Of a DNA stretch of 50,590 nucleotides, positions 17,753 through 27,367 are shown one piece after another (within the stretch, counting starts at the first letter, position 1; every line of letters begins with the position of its first letter). The stretch lies in contig JAJRQT010000102.1 in the NCBI GenBank assembly GCA_024280115.1, forward strand, positions 1 through 50,590, read 5' to 3'. Origin of the DNA: Bacteroidota bacterium. GTDB lineage: Bacteria; Bacteroidota; Bacteroidia; Cytophagales; Cyclobacteriaceae. The position numbers were made by a program, and so were the translations under genes. Under the pieces are notes generated by a model. It was given only the letters and a program-made list of their open reading frames with translations, did no database searches and was not told where the DNA came from.

Positions 17753-18880
17753 ATGCCGTCGCCCCTAAATGACAATCTAAGGACAAAAACTCTGGCTAAG
17801 AACACCTACAATTTTTTTGAAATAGCAAAACGGGAGAGATTATTTGTTATCATCATTTTCGTGTTGGGGTTAGCATGTCTGCTCACATATCCCTACAACA
17901 ATATCGCAATGTGGGTTGGATTTGGACTTGCGGGATATGCAGCAATCGCCAACGACAGCATTCAGACCATCGGGACTTTTATAGCTTCCAACAAAGACAG
18001 GAAATGGTACTATTTATGGCTTTTTATGGGTTTGATTTTTGTGGTTACAGTTTATTACAGTTGGATTACATATGATGGCGATGTGAGCAACCAGAGACTC
18101 GCATCAAAAGGATTTGATCAGGCGCCTACCAATTTTTCTTTTTTACAATTGGCGGCTCCGTTGATACTCCTTATTCTTACCAGGATGCGCATGCCGGTTT
18201 CGACAACATTTTTACTTCTAAATGCATTTTCAACAGAATCAAGTGCAATTCTGGGAGTTTTATATAAAAGTTTAAGCGGGTATTTTCTGGCATTTTTTAC
18301 GGCAATGATCGTTTGGCTATTAGTATCAAAATTTATCAATAAATATTTTGAAGGCAGACCACATAAAATGTGGGTGGTATTTCAGTGGATTATCAGTGGC
18401 GTATTATGGTCGGTCTGGATTCAGCAGGATGCTGCTAATATTGCTATTTTTCTCCCAAGAAGTTTAACCGCATGGGAATTTACCGCTTTTGCCGGATATG
18501 TTTTTCTTGGCCTGGGATTGTTATTTTATTTGAAAGGTGACAAAATTCAAGGCATTGTAGATGAAAAGTCCGGTGTGACGGATGTGCGTGCCGCTACACT
18601 AGTAGATTTTATTTATGCATTGTTACTCTATTACAAATTATTTGAGAGCACCCTCCCAATGAGTACCACATGGCTGTTCATAGGCCTTCTTGGCGGCAGG
18701 GAGCTGGCCATCAGCATCACCAGAAATAAACCTAAAAAGAGAAAGAAGGCTACCATACGCGCTTTTAAAATGGTCGGTAAGGATATGCTTTTTGCTTTGA
18801 TAGGTTTACTTATTTCGTTGATATTAGCCCTGGCCATCAACGATGGAATCAGAAAAGAGGTTTTTGAAATGATTTTTTAA
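17753..18880 (+). CDS. PiT-like inorganic phosphate transporter family membrane protein
   Basis: A 375-residue polytopic membrane protein with about ten hydrophobic spans. Two internal repeats carry degenerate forms of the PiT (PF01384) signatures: AIANDSIQTIGTFIAS and MRMPVSTTFLLLN in the first half, and QQDAANIAIFLPR and LPMSTTWLFIG in the second, equivalent to the GANDVANA and PVSTT motifs that bind phosphate and cation. The consensus is altered (AND-S and QDAAN), so the substrate may differ from phosphate. No PhoU-like gene is beside it. The 3' end overlaps a small convergent zinc-ribbon gene by 32 bases. Confidence 0.72.
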   Translation: MPSPLNDNLRTKTLAKNTYNFFEIAKRERLFVIIIFVLGLACLLTYPYNNIAMWVGFGLAGYAAIANDSIQTIGTFIASNKDRKWYYLWLFMGLIFVVTVYYSWITYDGDVSNQRLASKGFDQAPTNFSFLQLAAPLILLILTRMRMPVSTTFLLLNAFSTESSAILGVLYKSLSGYFLAFFTAMIVWLLVSKFINKYFEGRPHKMWVVFQWIISGVLWSVWIQQDAANIAIFLPRSLTAWEFTAFAGYVFLGLGLLFYLKGDKIQGIVDEKSGVTDVRAATLVDFIYALLLYYKLFESTLPMSTTWLFIGLLGGRELAISITRNKPKKRKKATIRAFKMVGKDMLFALIGLLISLILALAINDGIRKEVFEMIF

Positions 18881-19019
18881 CCGTCGTGATTTCGTAACTC
18901 CCGCATTTGGGACACATTTCAATTTTATCATTGCCTAAACAAGTATCGACAGTATCATGCTCCAATTCTTCAAAAGAACCCTGCCAATTGCAGTTCTCAC
19001 AGTTATATTTTGTGGTCAT
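18849..19019 (-). CDS. Small zinc-ribbon protein (56 aa)
   Basis: A 56-codon frame starts at ATG (complement at 17-19 of 19001-19020) and ends at TGA 18849-18851. It contains two knuckles, CENC (residues 7-10) and CPKC (36-39), about 25 residues apart, with a Trp after the first, typical of rubredoxin-like or zinc-ribbon folds. It overlaps the 3' end of the convergent PiT-like gene by 32 bases. The paired CxxC motifs in a short ORF support a real gene; a function such as a nucleic-acid-binding or adaptor ribbon cannot be assigned. Confidence 0.7.
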   Translation of the reverse strand: MTTKYNCENCNWQGSFEELEHDTVDTCLGNDKIEMCPKCGSYEITTVKKSFQKPLF

Positions 19020-19269
19020 AAAAGTCAACCTGGATAGTTCGGGGATTAATTATTAAGGTTAATAAGAATATTCAATTCTCAAGTTGGGAAATCTAATGGA
19101 AGGTAGGTTTAGCTAAAGAGAATTAACAATTTACTATTTTTGAATATAAGAAAATAATCTTTAGCAAATCGGATGGACTTGAAAGTACCTGTACCGCTTA
19201 GTGTGATGTAGTTCATAGGAGGCGATTCGACAATGGCAGGTGGTATTCAATTTATTAAACTATAATTAA
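19020..19269. other. Intergenic region before the 19270 gene
   Basis: About 250 AT-rich bases with no ORF, repeat or perfect TAnnTTTG box that I can see. Confidence 0.3.
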
Positions 19270-21888
19270 ATGCGCAACGGTTTTTATACTCCTATTAAAA
19301 AATTCGTTTGTTCTATTGTCTTGACAACATCTCTCTTCGCTTTTTTCCCTTGCTCCGGTCAATCACCAAACAGGAAAATCAACGCACACGCTTCACTGGC
19401 AGAGAAAATTTATTTACAATTGGATGGCACAGTTTACACAACGGATAAAACCATTTGGTTCAAGGCCATCGTCACAGATGCTACTGACCACACACCTACT
19501 ACACTGAGCGGAGTGCTGAACGTGGAACTGATAGGCCCGGATGAAAAAATAGTAGAAAAGAAGTTGATAAAGATAGATAATGGCATTGGAGATGGTTTTT
19601 TTGAATTGAATCAAGTATATGCCGAAGGTCTTTATTTGATCAGGGCATATACCAAATGGAATAAAAATTTTGGTACAGATTTTTTCTTTAAACAATATAT
19701 TCGTGTGTTTGCTACCCAATCAAATGAGGGAGCAGATCCTATTCGAAATGTCACATTAGTACAAATGCAGAATAATCAACGTCGGATAAATGCTAATTTT
19801 GATCCCTTAGCGATAGACAGTCTTCACAAAAACAAACTAACCCTTTTCATCACCCTGGACGACAAACAGGATACCCTGACTATTAAAAAAAATAAGGATG
19901 ATATATACCAGATTGATTATGCCGTGCCTGATGAAAGCCAGTTTATTACAATGCAATTTCAGACCAAGAATATTCTTAGTCGTCCTAAAACTATTGTGTT
20001 AAATGAAGATTATATCGATTTGCAATTTTTTCCTGAAAGTGGCGAGTTAGTTCATGGAATGCAGAGTAAGGTAGGCTTCAAGTCGCTGGACAGCAGAGGT
20101 AAAGGAAAACGTGTGGCAGGTGAAATAGTCAATGGACAAGGCGAGCTAATTACCCTTTTTAAAAGCAACCAATTGGGTATGGGAGATTTTATCCTAAGCA
20201 AGGCGGATAGCAATGCTACTTACTTTGCCAGGCTAACATCACAATCTGAAGAAAAGCTGTCATTAATGTTTCCTTTACCGGATGTTGCCCCTTTTGGTAA
20301 TGTGCTGTCGGTAAAAAAGGTAGGGGATAGAATACGCTTAATTGTGTCTTCCAACTACCTGGAAAATGACCCTATTTACATACAGGTCTCATGCAGAGGA
20401 ATGGTTTATTATAAAATAATAAGAAATTTGATGGAAGGAGAACTCATGGTTTCCCTTCCAGTTGATAAGCTTCCGGAAGGCATTATTGCCTTTACTATAT
20501 TTGATCGTCCAATGCACCCGATTTTGGAAAGGCTGTATTTTAATGAAAGGCCGGAAAGCAGGATACATATTTCGCTTTCTACTGATAAGAATACATATAC
20601 ACAGCGCGAACTGACCAGGCTAACGATGGAAACAACAAATAATGATGGTGAGATAGTAAATGCTAATTTATCATTGCTGGTATTGAATAAGGAGCAAATG
20701 GGGCAGATGCAAAGTACACGTCAAAATATATTGTCTTATTTTTTACTGAGTTCAGACTTGAAAGGTGAGATAGAAACCCCCGGATTTTATTTCAACAGCC
20801 ATAATAATAGAAAACAACGTGATCTTGACGCACTAATGCTCACCCAGGGATGGCGAAGATACCTATATATAAAACCCGTAGATAAGATTCTTTTTTTGCC
20901 TGAACCCCATCTGTCTGTTTCAGGAACAGTGAGCGGATCAATTTTCAATAATAAAAAGAAGGAGGTAGAGTTAACAATGATGACCTTTGGTAACTCCCAT
21001 ACTTTTCAAACTCAAACAACAGATTCATTAGGCAGATTTAATTTCAATGTAGATGATGAATTTGGTCATGATCTTAATATTTTGATTCAAAGCGCCAATA
21101 AATCCGGAGAAAAAAAGAATTATGCAATTGAAATAAATAGAAGAGAACCCCCCGATATTTCTTTTGATCATATCAAGTTGATAGAAAGTGTGGATAGTGT
21201 AGCGCTTCTGCTTGTGAAAAAAAATATTGAACGCAAAACGGTGGAAGATGCCTTTCGCTTATCCACAGGTATCATTTATTTGGACGAAGTTGTGATAGAA
21301 GGGTACCAAATGACGCCTGAAAGAAAGATTGTTATGGAAAAATATGGCAAGCCGGAAGAGGTAATAAGTGGGGAGGACATAGAAGAAAAGGAGGAAAAGT
21401 GGTCTTATGGGCTATATAGTGTGCTTTTGTTCAATTTCAGGGATAAGGTAATCATTGAAAGGAGAGCAGATGGTGACTTGTACGCAAGTGTGGTAGGCAG
21501 CCCGGGAATAACTCTTGTGGTAGTTGATGGTGTTCCGGTTTTGAATTACAATTACGGTAATATTGCTAATATTCCTCCCAGTGAAGTCAGTAGTTTTGAA
21601 ATCATTAAGAATGCGAAAAATTTTCGAAAACTTTTTATTGAAGCCTTTCCGGGAACAAGCTCTTTCGGAGCGCCATATCTGGGAAGCGTGATTGCCATAT
21701 ATACAAAAGGAGGGAAAGGGCTTTTTGATGCGAAAAAACCAATAGGCATAGTACATACATCCATTCCTGTATTCTCACCACCCCGGGAGTTTTATGCTCC
21801 AAAGTACCAAAATCTTTCTGCAGATGACTGGGTCCAGATTTTCGTGCCTTGGTTTATTGGGTGCCTAATGTCATGGTTGATAGCTTAG
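19270..21888 (+). CDS. Large secreted MG2/TonB-plug-like protein, frameshifted near the C-terminus
   Basis: An 872-residue frame with a signal peptide (about 10-31). Residues 40-150 resemble an MG2/Ig-like domain (AEKIYLQLDGTVYTTDKTIWFKA, GLYLIRAYTKW), common in Bacteroidota carboxypeptidase-regulatory-like outer-membrane proteins. Residues about 545-630 form a further beta-sandwich, and 690-840 a TonB-dependent receptor plug-like domain (LDEVVIEGYQ, LVVVDGVPVLNYNYGNIANIPPS, GSVIAIYTKGG), without a following barrel. The frame ends with VQIFVPWFIGCLMSWLIA, but the natural C-terminus continues in another frame (21831-22031). One extra G in the GGG run at 21830-21832 would join them as DDWGPDFRALVYWVPN. 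It is either a fresh null allele or an assembly error. Confidence 0.8.
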   Translation: MRNGFYTPIKKFVCSIVLTTSLFAFFPCSGQSPNRKINAHASLAEKIYLQLDGTVYTTDKTIWFKAIVTDATDHTPTTLSGVLNVELIGPDEKIVEKKLIKIDNGIGDGFFELNQVYAEGLYLIRAYTKWNKNFGTDFFFKQYIRVFATQSNEGADPIRNVTLVQMQNNQRRINANFDPLAIDSLHKNKLTLFITLDDKQDTLTIKKNKDDIYQIDYAVPDESQFITMQFQTKNILSRPKTIVLNEDYIDLQFFPESGELVHGMQSKVGFKSLDSRGKGKRVAGEIVNGQGELITLFKSNQLGMGDFILSKADSNATYFARLTSQSEEKLSLMFPLPDVAPFGNVLSVKKVGDRIRLIVSSNYLENDPIYIQVSCRGMVYYKIIRNLMEGELMVSLPVDKLPEGIIAFTIFDRPMHPILERLYFNERPESRIHISLSTDKNTYTQRELTRLTMETTNNDGEIVNANLSLLVLNKEQMGQMQSTRQNILSYFLLSSDLKGEIETPGFYFNSHNNRKQRDLDALMLTQGWRRYLYIKPVDKILFLPEPHLSVSGTVSGSIFNNKKKEVELTMMTFGNSHTFQTQTTDSLGRFNFNVDDEFGHDLNILIQSANKSGEKKNYAIEINRREPPDISFDHIKLIESVDSVALLLVKKNIERKTVEDAFRLSTGIIYLDEVVIEGYQMTPERKIVMEKYGKPEEVISGEDIEEKEEKWSYGLYSVLLFNFRDKVIIERRADGDLYASVVGSPGITLVVVDGVPVLNYNYGNIANIPPSEVSSFEIIKNAKNFRKLFIEAFPGTSSFGAPYLGSVIAIYTKGGKGLFDAKKPIGIVHTSIPVFSPPREFYAPKYQNLSADDWVQIFVPWFIGCLMSWLIA

Positions 21889-22031
21889 GCAAGGCTTTTG
21901 AAAATTTTTACAACGCGGATAATATTGGCGAGATGCAGATAGTTGTAGAAGCTATATCAGAAAATGGAGAAATAGGTTATCAAGAGATGTTTTATGAGGT
22001 AAAGAAAAGAAAGAATAATAATCGTAATTAA
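21831..22031 (+). pseudogene. Out-of-frame C-terminal part of the 19270 gene
   Basis: In the frame shifted by one base the sequence reads PDFRALVYWVPNVMVDSLG, then NADNIGEMQIVVEAISENG and GYQEMFYEVKKR to a stop at 22031. These are the usual last about 65 residues of this protein type (final Ig-like strand set). It has no start of its own that would make sense, so it is the detached end of the preceding frame. Confidence 0.75.
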
Positions 22032-22170
22032 TGGCAAGAGACATGTACAATTCTATTTCATGGAAAAAAAGGCTATTTGGAACCGGATCAGGAATTGGGT
22101 TATGTAATAATTATTTTTTCGCCAACTGTATCATATCTATTTGCACTATTACTTGATTTGAAAACTTTAT

Positions 22171-23364
22171 TTAAGGTGTTTGAAGTTCATTTATCGCCAA
22201 CCAGGCCATGAGTCCGGCGCCGATTTCGAGGGCATCTTCATCGATATTAAAGGTCGGTGTGTGCACATTTGAAGCAATTCCTTTTGCTTCATTCCTGACG
22301 CCCAGCCTATAAAAGCAAGCATCTATTTCCTGAGAATAATATGCAAAATCCTCGGCTGCCATCCAGATATCAAGATCAATCACGTTTTCCTCGCCCATGT
22401 ATTCAATGGCATATCCTTTATTTCTTCGTGTCATCTCCTCATGATTATATAAATAAGGATATCCATCCAGAATATAAAATTCGCATGATCCTCCCATTGA
22501 TTCCGCAATACCTTCGGCAAGCTTCTTCATTTTTACCTTTGCTTCCTTTCTCCACTTTTCATTTAGCGTTCTAAAAGTCCCTTCAATTTTAACTTCATTT
22601 GGAATAATGTTGGTAGCTCCCTCTGCGATGACTTTACCAAATGATAATACCGTCGGTGTAGTGGGTGTGGCAAAGCGGCTGACTACCTGCTGCAAGGCCA
22701 CGATGATATGAGATGCGATCAATACCGGATCGATATTGCCCTGTGGCATAGCTGCATGACCACCCTTTCCTTTTACAGTAAGATACAGTTCATCGGCACT
22801 GGCCATATAAATACCCTCTCTAAAGCCAATTTTCCCAACAGGTATCAGCGGAGCCACATGCTGACCGATAATATTTTCCGGTTCCGGGTTCTTTAGAATA
22901 CCCTCCTTAATCATGAGGGAAGCTCCACCGGGGGCCTTTTCCTCGCCCGGTTGAAAGATCAGTTTTACTGTGCCCTCAAACTGATCTTTTAACTTGTTCA
23001 ATATATCAGCCGTTCCAAGTAACGAGGAGGTATGCACATCATGCCCGCAGGCATGCATCACGCCTTCTACTTCTGATTTATAGGGAACTTCATTTTCTTC
23101 TTTGATGGGAAGTGCATCAATATCCGCCCTGAGGGCGATTACTTTTTTCTGTGGGTTTTTACCTTCTATCAAAGCAGCTACTCCTGTATTTGCAATTCCT
23201 TCGATTGGATTCAACCCGATTTTCTTTAGGGAAGCAGCAACGTATTTGGCTGTTTCAAATTCCTGAAAAGACAACTCAGGGTGGCTGTGTAAATGATTTC
23301 TCATTTCCACAATACTTCCTGCAGAATCTTTTGCTAAATTCTTTATTTTATTTTTAATGTCCAT
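22171..23364 (-). CDS. M20-family amidohydrolase (N-acyl-amino acid / hippurate type)
   Basis: A 397-residue zinc/manganese peptidase of the M20D type that hydrolyses N-acyl amino acids or similar amides in the cytoplasm. Metal ligands are visible in MHACGHDVHTSSLLG (Cys/His cluster) and PGEEKAPGGASLM (Glu-Glu), with another His in IGQHVAPLIPVG and in NVHTPTFNIDEDAL near the C-terminus. HSHPELSFQEFETA is the family start motif. The substrate cannot be read from the sequence. It is third in the secA operon: 18 bases after the SPOR lipoprotein. Confidence 0.92.
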   Translation of the reverse strand: MDIKNKIKNLAKDSAGSIVEMRNHLHSHPELSFQEFETAKYVAASLKKIGLNPIEGIANTGVAALIEGKNPQKKVIALRADIDALPIKEENEVPYKSEVEGVMHACGHDVHTSSLLGTADILNKLKDQFEGTVKLIFQPGEEKAPGGASLMIKEGILKNPEPENIIGQHVAPLIPVGKIGFREGIYMASADELYLTVKGKGGHAAMPQGNIDPVLIASHIIVALQQVVSRFATPTTPTVLSFGKVIAEGATNIIPNEVKIEGTFRTLNEKWRKEAKVKMKKLAEGIAESMGGSCEFYILDGYPYLYNHEEMTRRNKGYAIEYMGEENVIDLDIWMAAEDFAYYSQEIDACFYRLGVRNEAKGIASNVHTPTFNIDEDALEIGAGLMAWLAINELQTP

Positions 23365-23382
23365 GTATTGAAGTTATTGCAA

Positions 23383-23889
23383 TTATTCCATGCGTTCCCT
23401 TTTAGGCACTATCATTGCCCCGGGAAATTCTCTTTTCAGGATAGTAAGCGGTTTATAAGCATCTACACGTTCTATGTATTGTCCAACATTTACCTTATAA
23501 CTCGGTTGTCGATAGACGAGTTTGGGTTTTTCCTCAGGCAAAAGGCCATAGACTTTTTCCCTGACCTGATTTGCTTCTTCCCTGCTTCTTCCGATATAAA
23601 CCTGGATGGTGAATGTCAGATACAATTTATCGCGATTAAAAACGATAATGCTGTCCATCACTTCACTCATTTCTTTATTTATATCATGAGTTGGTGGGAC
23701 ATACGGGCCTTTTTCAATATTGTGAGAGGATTGTACCTCAACTTCATCTTCTTCGACTGACGTTTCAACAGTGGGTCTGAATTCAGATACATCTTCCGTA
23801 TAATCTTTTGTCGTAACACTAGTGGCCAGTTTAGGTGTGCAGCTTATTACATACACGCTCACAAGCATAAATATTAATATCCTTAACAT
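23383..23889 (-). CDS. SPOR-like lipoprotein
   Basis: A 168-residue lipoprotein: signal stretch to VYVISC (Cys17), a Thr/Glu-rich linker (about 20-75), then a SPOR-like domain (about 85-165) with the pattern FTIQVYIGRSREEANQVR, then YRQPSYKVNVGQY and an FPGAMIVPKR end. SPOR domains bind denuded septal peptidoglycan, so an envelope role is likely. It lies between secA (10 bases upstream) and the M20 gene. No other function can be assigned. Confidence 0.78.
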   Translation of the reverse strand: MLRILIFMLVSVYVISCTPKLATSVTTKDYTEDVSEFRPTVETSVEEDEVEVQSSHNIEKGPYVPPTHDINKEMSEVMDSIIVFNRDKLYLTFTIQVYIGRSREEANQVREKVYGLLPEEKPKLVYRQPSYKVNVGQYIERVDAYKPLTILKREFPGAMIVPKRERME

Positions 23890-23899
23890 CCTCTACAAT

Positions 23900-26800
23900 T
23901 TAATCTTCAATGATGACACATTTATTTGAAAGCACATCATTTTCGACAGTTTTAAATTTAACTTCTTTTTTCAATGTGCCATCTTCATATTGAACCGTAA
24001 CACGGTCATTTCTACCCGGAACCTTTATAGATTTCCTAGGCGCGGTCTTCTCAACCGGAGGTCTGTTTCTCGCTTCAGGATTTCCACCTCCCTGCAACAA
24101 TGACCTCGATTCTTCTTTGGATTCCCGGTAATTTTTCCTGATTTCTCTCCTGTTTTTAGCTTCCTGCACTTCATCGGGCTCACGGACAGGTAACACTGCC
24201 TTCGAAAGGAAAGAAATAGTATCTTCGTTTACCTTTGCGACAAATCTTTTAAAAAGTTCGAATGCTTCAAATTTGTATATTAATAATGGATCTTTCTGTT
24301 CATATACTGCATTCTGAACAGATTGTTTCAGATCGTCCATTTCCCGTAAGTGCTCTTTCCAAAGCTGATCGATAATAGCCAATGTGGCAATTTTTTCTAT
24401 GCTTAGAATCAATTCCCGACAATCTGTATCAACGTTTTTTTGCAGATTCGTTGAAACCCCAATCTGCTTTTTACCATCAGTAATTGGAACCAAAACATCC
24501 GTAACTGTGGCTCCTTTATTTTTAAATATGTCTTTAAATATCGGCTTAGCTTTTTCGGAAATTAACCTATTTTTTTCCTTGTATCCCGCGAGGCCATCCC
24601 GGTATAGTTTTTCCGTAAGATCTACTTCCGATATGGAATCAAACTCCTCTTTACTCAATTTTAAATCAAGGCCCAAAATACTGATACAATTGAGCATAAG
24701 GCTATCATAATCCTCAGAATTCTTGGTATTTATTGATATATCTTCACAAGTGTCATAGAGCATATTCAGAATATCGAGCTGTAAGCGTTCTCCAAATAGC
24801 GCGTTCTTGCGTCTCTTGTAAATCACCTCTCTTTGAGAATTCATCACATCATCGTACTCCAGCAATCTTTTTCTAATTCCAAAGTTATTTTCCTCAACTT
24901 TCTTCTGAGCCCTTTCAATAGATTTCGTAATCATGGAATGTTGAATAACCTCCCCTTCTTTCAAACCCATTCTATCCATCAGTTTGGCGATTCTGTCGGA
25001 GCCAAATAGTCTCATCAGATTATCTTCCAGCGAGACGAAAAACTGTGACGATCCCGGGTCACCCTGTCTTCCTGATCTACCGCGCAACTGCCTGTCAACC
25101 CTTCTGGATTCATGCCTTTCCGTACCAACAATAGCCAATCCTCCTGCTGCCTTTGACTCCGGAGTTAGCTTGATATCTGTGCCCCTGCCCGCCATGTTGG
25201 TGGCAATGGTCACAGTTCCCGATTCACCGGCATGCTTTACAACATCTGCTTCTCGTTGGTGTTGTTTCGCATTTAAAACCTGGTGTTGAATCTTTTTCAT
25301 ATTGAGCATTCTACTCAATAGCTCAGATATTTCCACGGAAGTGGTTCCCACGAGAATAGGGCGTCCCTGATTTGTGAGATCAACAATTTCATCCACAACA
25401 GCATTGAATTTTTCGCGTACGGTTTTATAAACCTTATCCTCCCTGTCGTCCCTGACAATCGGTTCATTGGTAGGAATAACAACTACATCCAACTTATAAA
25501 TATCCCATAATTCCCCCGCCTCAGTTTCCGCAGTACCGGTCATACCGGCGAGTTTATGATACATCCTGAAATAATTCTGAAGCGTTATGGTCGCATATGT
25601 TTGGGTGGCGTCCTCCACCTTGACATTTTCTTTTGCTTCAATTGCCTGGTGCAACCCATCGGAATATCTTCTGCCTTCCATGACACGACCTGTTTGCTCA
25701 TCGACAATTTTCACTTTGCCATCCACAAGGATATACTCGGTGTCTTTTTCAAAAAGTGTATATGCTTTTAGCAATTGATTAACTGTGTGGATTCTATCCG
25801 CTTTCTCAGCATAATCCTGTATCAATTCTTCCTTTTTCTTGAGCATTTCGTCCTCGGATAGTTCAGAATCATTTTCAAAATCTGCTATCTCAGATCCAAT
25901 GTCCGGAAGAATAAAAAAATTGGGATCCTCACCCTGACCGGTAATCAAATCCAATCCTTTTTCAGTCAGGTCAATGCCATTGTTTTTTTCATCAATTGTA
26001 AAATAGAGTGGCATATCAGCCTCGGGCATCAATTTCGAATTATCCTGCAAATAAATATTCTCAGTTTTTAACTGGATCGCTTTCATGCCTGGTTCACTTA
26101 AGAACTTTATAAGTGGTTTATACTTTGGCAGGCCGCGGAATGCTCTGAAAAGTGGCAAGCCGCCTTCCTTGTTATTACCTTCCTTAAGTAATTTCTTGGA
26201 CTCAATTAAAAACTGTGAAACCACCTTCTTCTGAGCATCCACAAGTTTTTGTACCCTCGGTTTAAGTTCATGAAACTGGTGTTCATCTCCTTTTGGCACA
26301 GGGCCGGATATGATTAACGGGGTTCTTGCGTCATCGACCAATACAGAATCCACCTCATCAACCATCGCAAAATGGTGCTTTCTTTGTACAAGTTCACTCA
26401 CTTCCCGAGACATATTATCGCGCAGATAATCAAACCCAAATTCATTGTTTGTCCCGTAAATGATATCACAGCCATATGCCCTTCTCCGTTCTTCTGAGTT
26501 TGGCTCATATTTATCAATGCAATCAACGGTTAGTCCATGAAATTCAAATATCGGAGCCATCCATTCAGAATCCCTTGTGGCTAAGTAATTATTTACAGTG
26601 ACTATATGAACGCCTCTTCTGGCAAGAGCATTTAAATAAGCAGGAAGCGTTGCCACTAAAGTTTTACCTTCACCGGTGGCCATCTCGGCAATTTTACCCT
26701 GGTGCAATACTACACCGCCAATTAGCTGTACGTCATAATGGAGCATTTCCCATTTTTGCTTATTCCCGGCTGCAAGCCATTCATTATGCCAAATGGCTTT

Positions 26801-27256
26801 TTCTCCATCAATTTCTACGTGCTCATGTTTTGCTGCCAACTGCTTATCACGCATGGTTGCTGTAACAACCAGTTTATCATTTTCTTTAAATCTCTTGGCT
26901 GTTTCCTTTACCACTGCAAATGCCTGTGGAAGTACCTCCAACAGTATATCTTCTAGTTTTTTATTCCTTTCCTCCTCAAGGCTATCTATTTTGTTAAAAA
27001 TATCTTCCTTCTCATTGATATCTAAATCGGGATTGTCATCAACTTTTTGATGCAATTCATCAATTTCATGGTCTGTTTCTTCTAAATATTTATCAATGGT
27101 CTCCTTAATGGAATTGGTCATTCCCCGTAATTCATCATCGCTGATTCCCTGAAGTTTTGCATATTCTTCGTTTGTCTTTTCGACATACGGCTTGATGATT
27201 TTTATGTCCCGGTCAGACTTTGTTCCAAATAGTCTTGTAAGTGCTTTGCCTATCAT
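23900..27256 (-). CDS. secA: Preprotein translocase subunit SecA
   Basis: The ATPase motor of Sec secretion, 1118 residues against about 900 in E. coli. Walker A is [13 protein letters not shown], Walker B is [19 protein letters not shown], and the later helicase motifs include [19 protein letters not shown] and [25 protein letters not shown]. The extra length is mostly a roughly 140-residue insert after the DEVDS region (about residues 330-480, rich in Lys/Glu) and a longer C-terminal tail. The usual C-terminal zinc motif (CxCxSGKxxKxCHG) is absent; the tail ends in KCVIIED. Both features are, as far as I know, normal in Bacteroidota. It leads an operon with the SPOR lipoprotein and the M20 gene. 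Confidence 0.98.
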   Translation of the reverse strand: MIGKALTRLFGTKSDRDIKIIKPYVEKTNEEYAKLQGISDDELRGMTNSIKETIDKYLEETDHEIDELHQKVDDNPDLDINEKEDIFNKIDSLEEERNKKLEDILLEVLPQAFAVVKETAKRFKENDKLVVTATMRDKQLAAKHEHVEIDGEKAIWHNEWLAAGNKQKWEMLHYDVQLIGGVVLHQGKIAEMATGEGKTLVATLPAYLNALARRGVHIVTVNNYLATRDSEWMAPIFEFHGLTVDCIDKYEPNSEERRRAYGCDIIYGTNNEFGFDYLRDNMSREVSELVQRKHHFAMVDEVDSVLVDDARTPLIISGPVPKGDEHQFHELKPRVQKLVDAQKKVVSQFLIESKKLLKEGNNKEGGLPLFRAFRGLPKYKPLIKFLSEPGMKAIQLKTENIYLQDNSKLMPEADMPLYFTIDEKNNGIDLTEKGLDLITGQGEDPNFFILPDIGSEIADFENDSELSEDEMLKKKEELIQDYAEKADRIHTVNQLLKAYTLFEKDTEYILVDGKVKIVDEQTGRVMEGRRYSDGLHQAIEAKENVKVEDATQTYATITLQNYFRMYHKLAGMTGTAETEAGELWDIYKLDVVVIPTNEPIVRDDREDKVYKTVREKFNAVVDEIVDLTNQGRPILVGTTSVEISELLSRMLNMKKIQHQVLNAKQHQREADVVKHAGESGTVTIATNMAGRGTDIKLTPESKAAGGLAIVGTERHESRRVDRQLRGRSGRQGDPGSSQFFVSLEDNLMRLFGSDRIAKLMDRMGLKEGEVIQHSMITKSIERAQKKVEENNFGIRKRLLEYDDVMNSQREVIYKRRKNALFGERLQLDILNMLYDTCEDISINTKNSEDYDSLMLNCISILGLDLKLSKEEFDSISEVDLTEKLYRDGLAGYKEKNRLISEKAKPIFKDIFKNKGATVTDVLVPITDGKKQIGVSTNLQKNVDTDCRELILSIEKIATLAIIDQLWKEHLREMDDLKQSVQNAVYEQKDPLLIYKFEAFELFKRFVAKVNEDTISFLSKAVLPVREPDEVQEAKNRREIRKNYRESKEESRSLLQGGGNPEARNRPPVEKTAPRKSIKVPGRNDRVTVQYEDGTLKKEVKFKTVENDVLSNKCVIIED

Positions 27257-27284
27257 GTTCGTACTACAGATTTAAAAATAAACG

Positions 27285-27292
27285 CAAAGTTA
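27285..27292 (-). promoter_or_regulatory. Putative -7 box of secA operon
   Basis: On the minus strand TAACTTTG fits TAnnTTTG, 29 bases upstream of the secA start, implying a very short leader. It is the same octamer as before prfA. Confidence 0.5.
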
Positions 27293-27367
27293 CCGCTTTC
27301 TTTTATTTTACTAAAGAAATGAGCTTAAACTATTAAAACGCTAAAAATAAACTTAGGATACAATAAC

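Noticed and set aside
24384..25289. Plus-strand frames opposite secA
   Set aside because: They are Ser/Leu-rich shadows of the secA coding strand with no domain.
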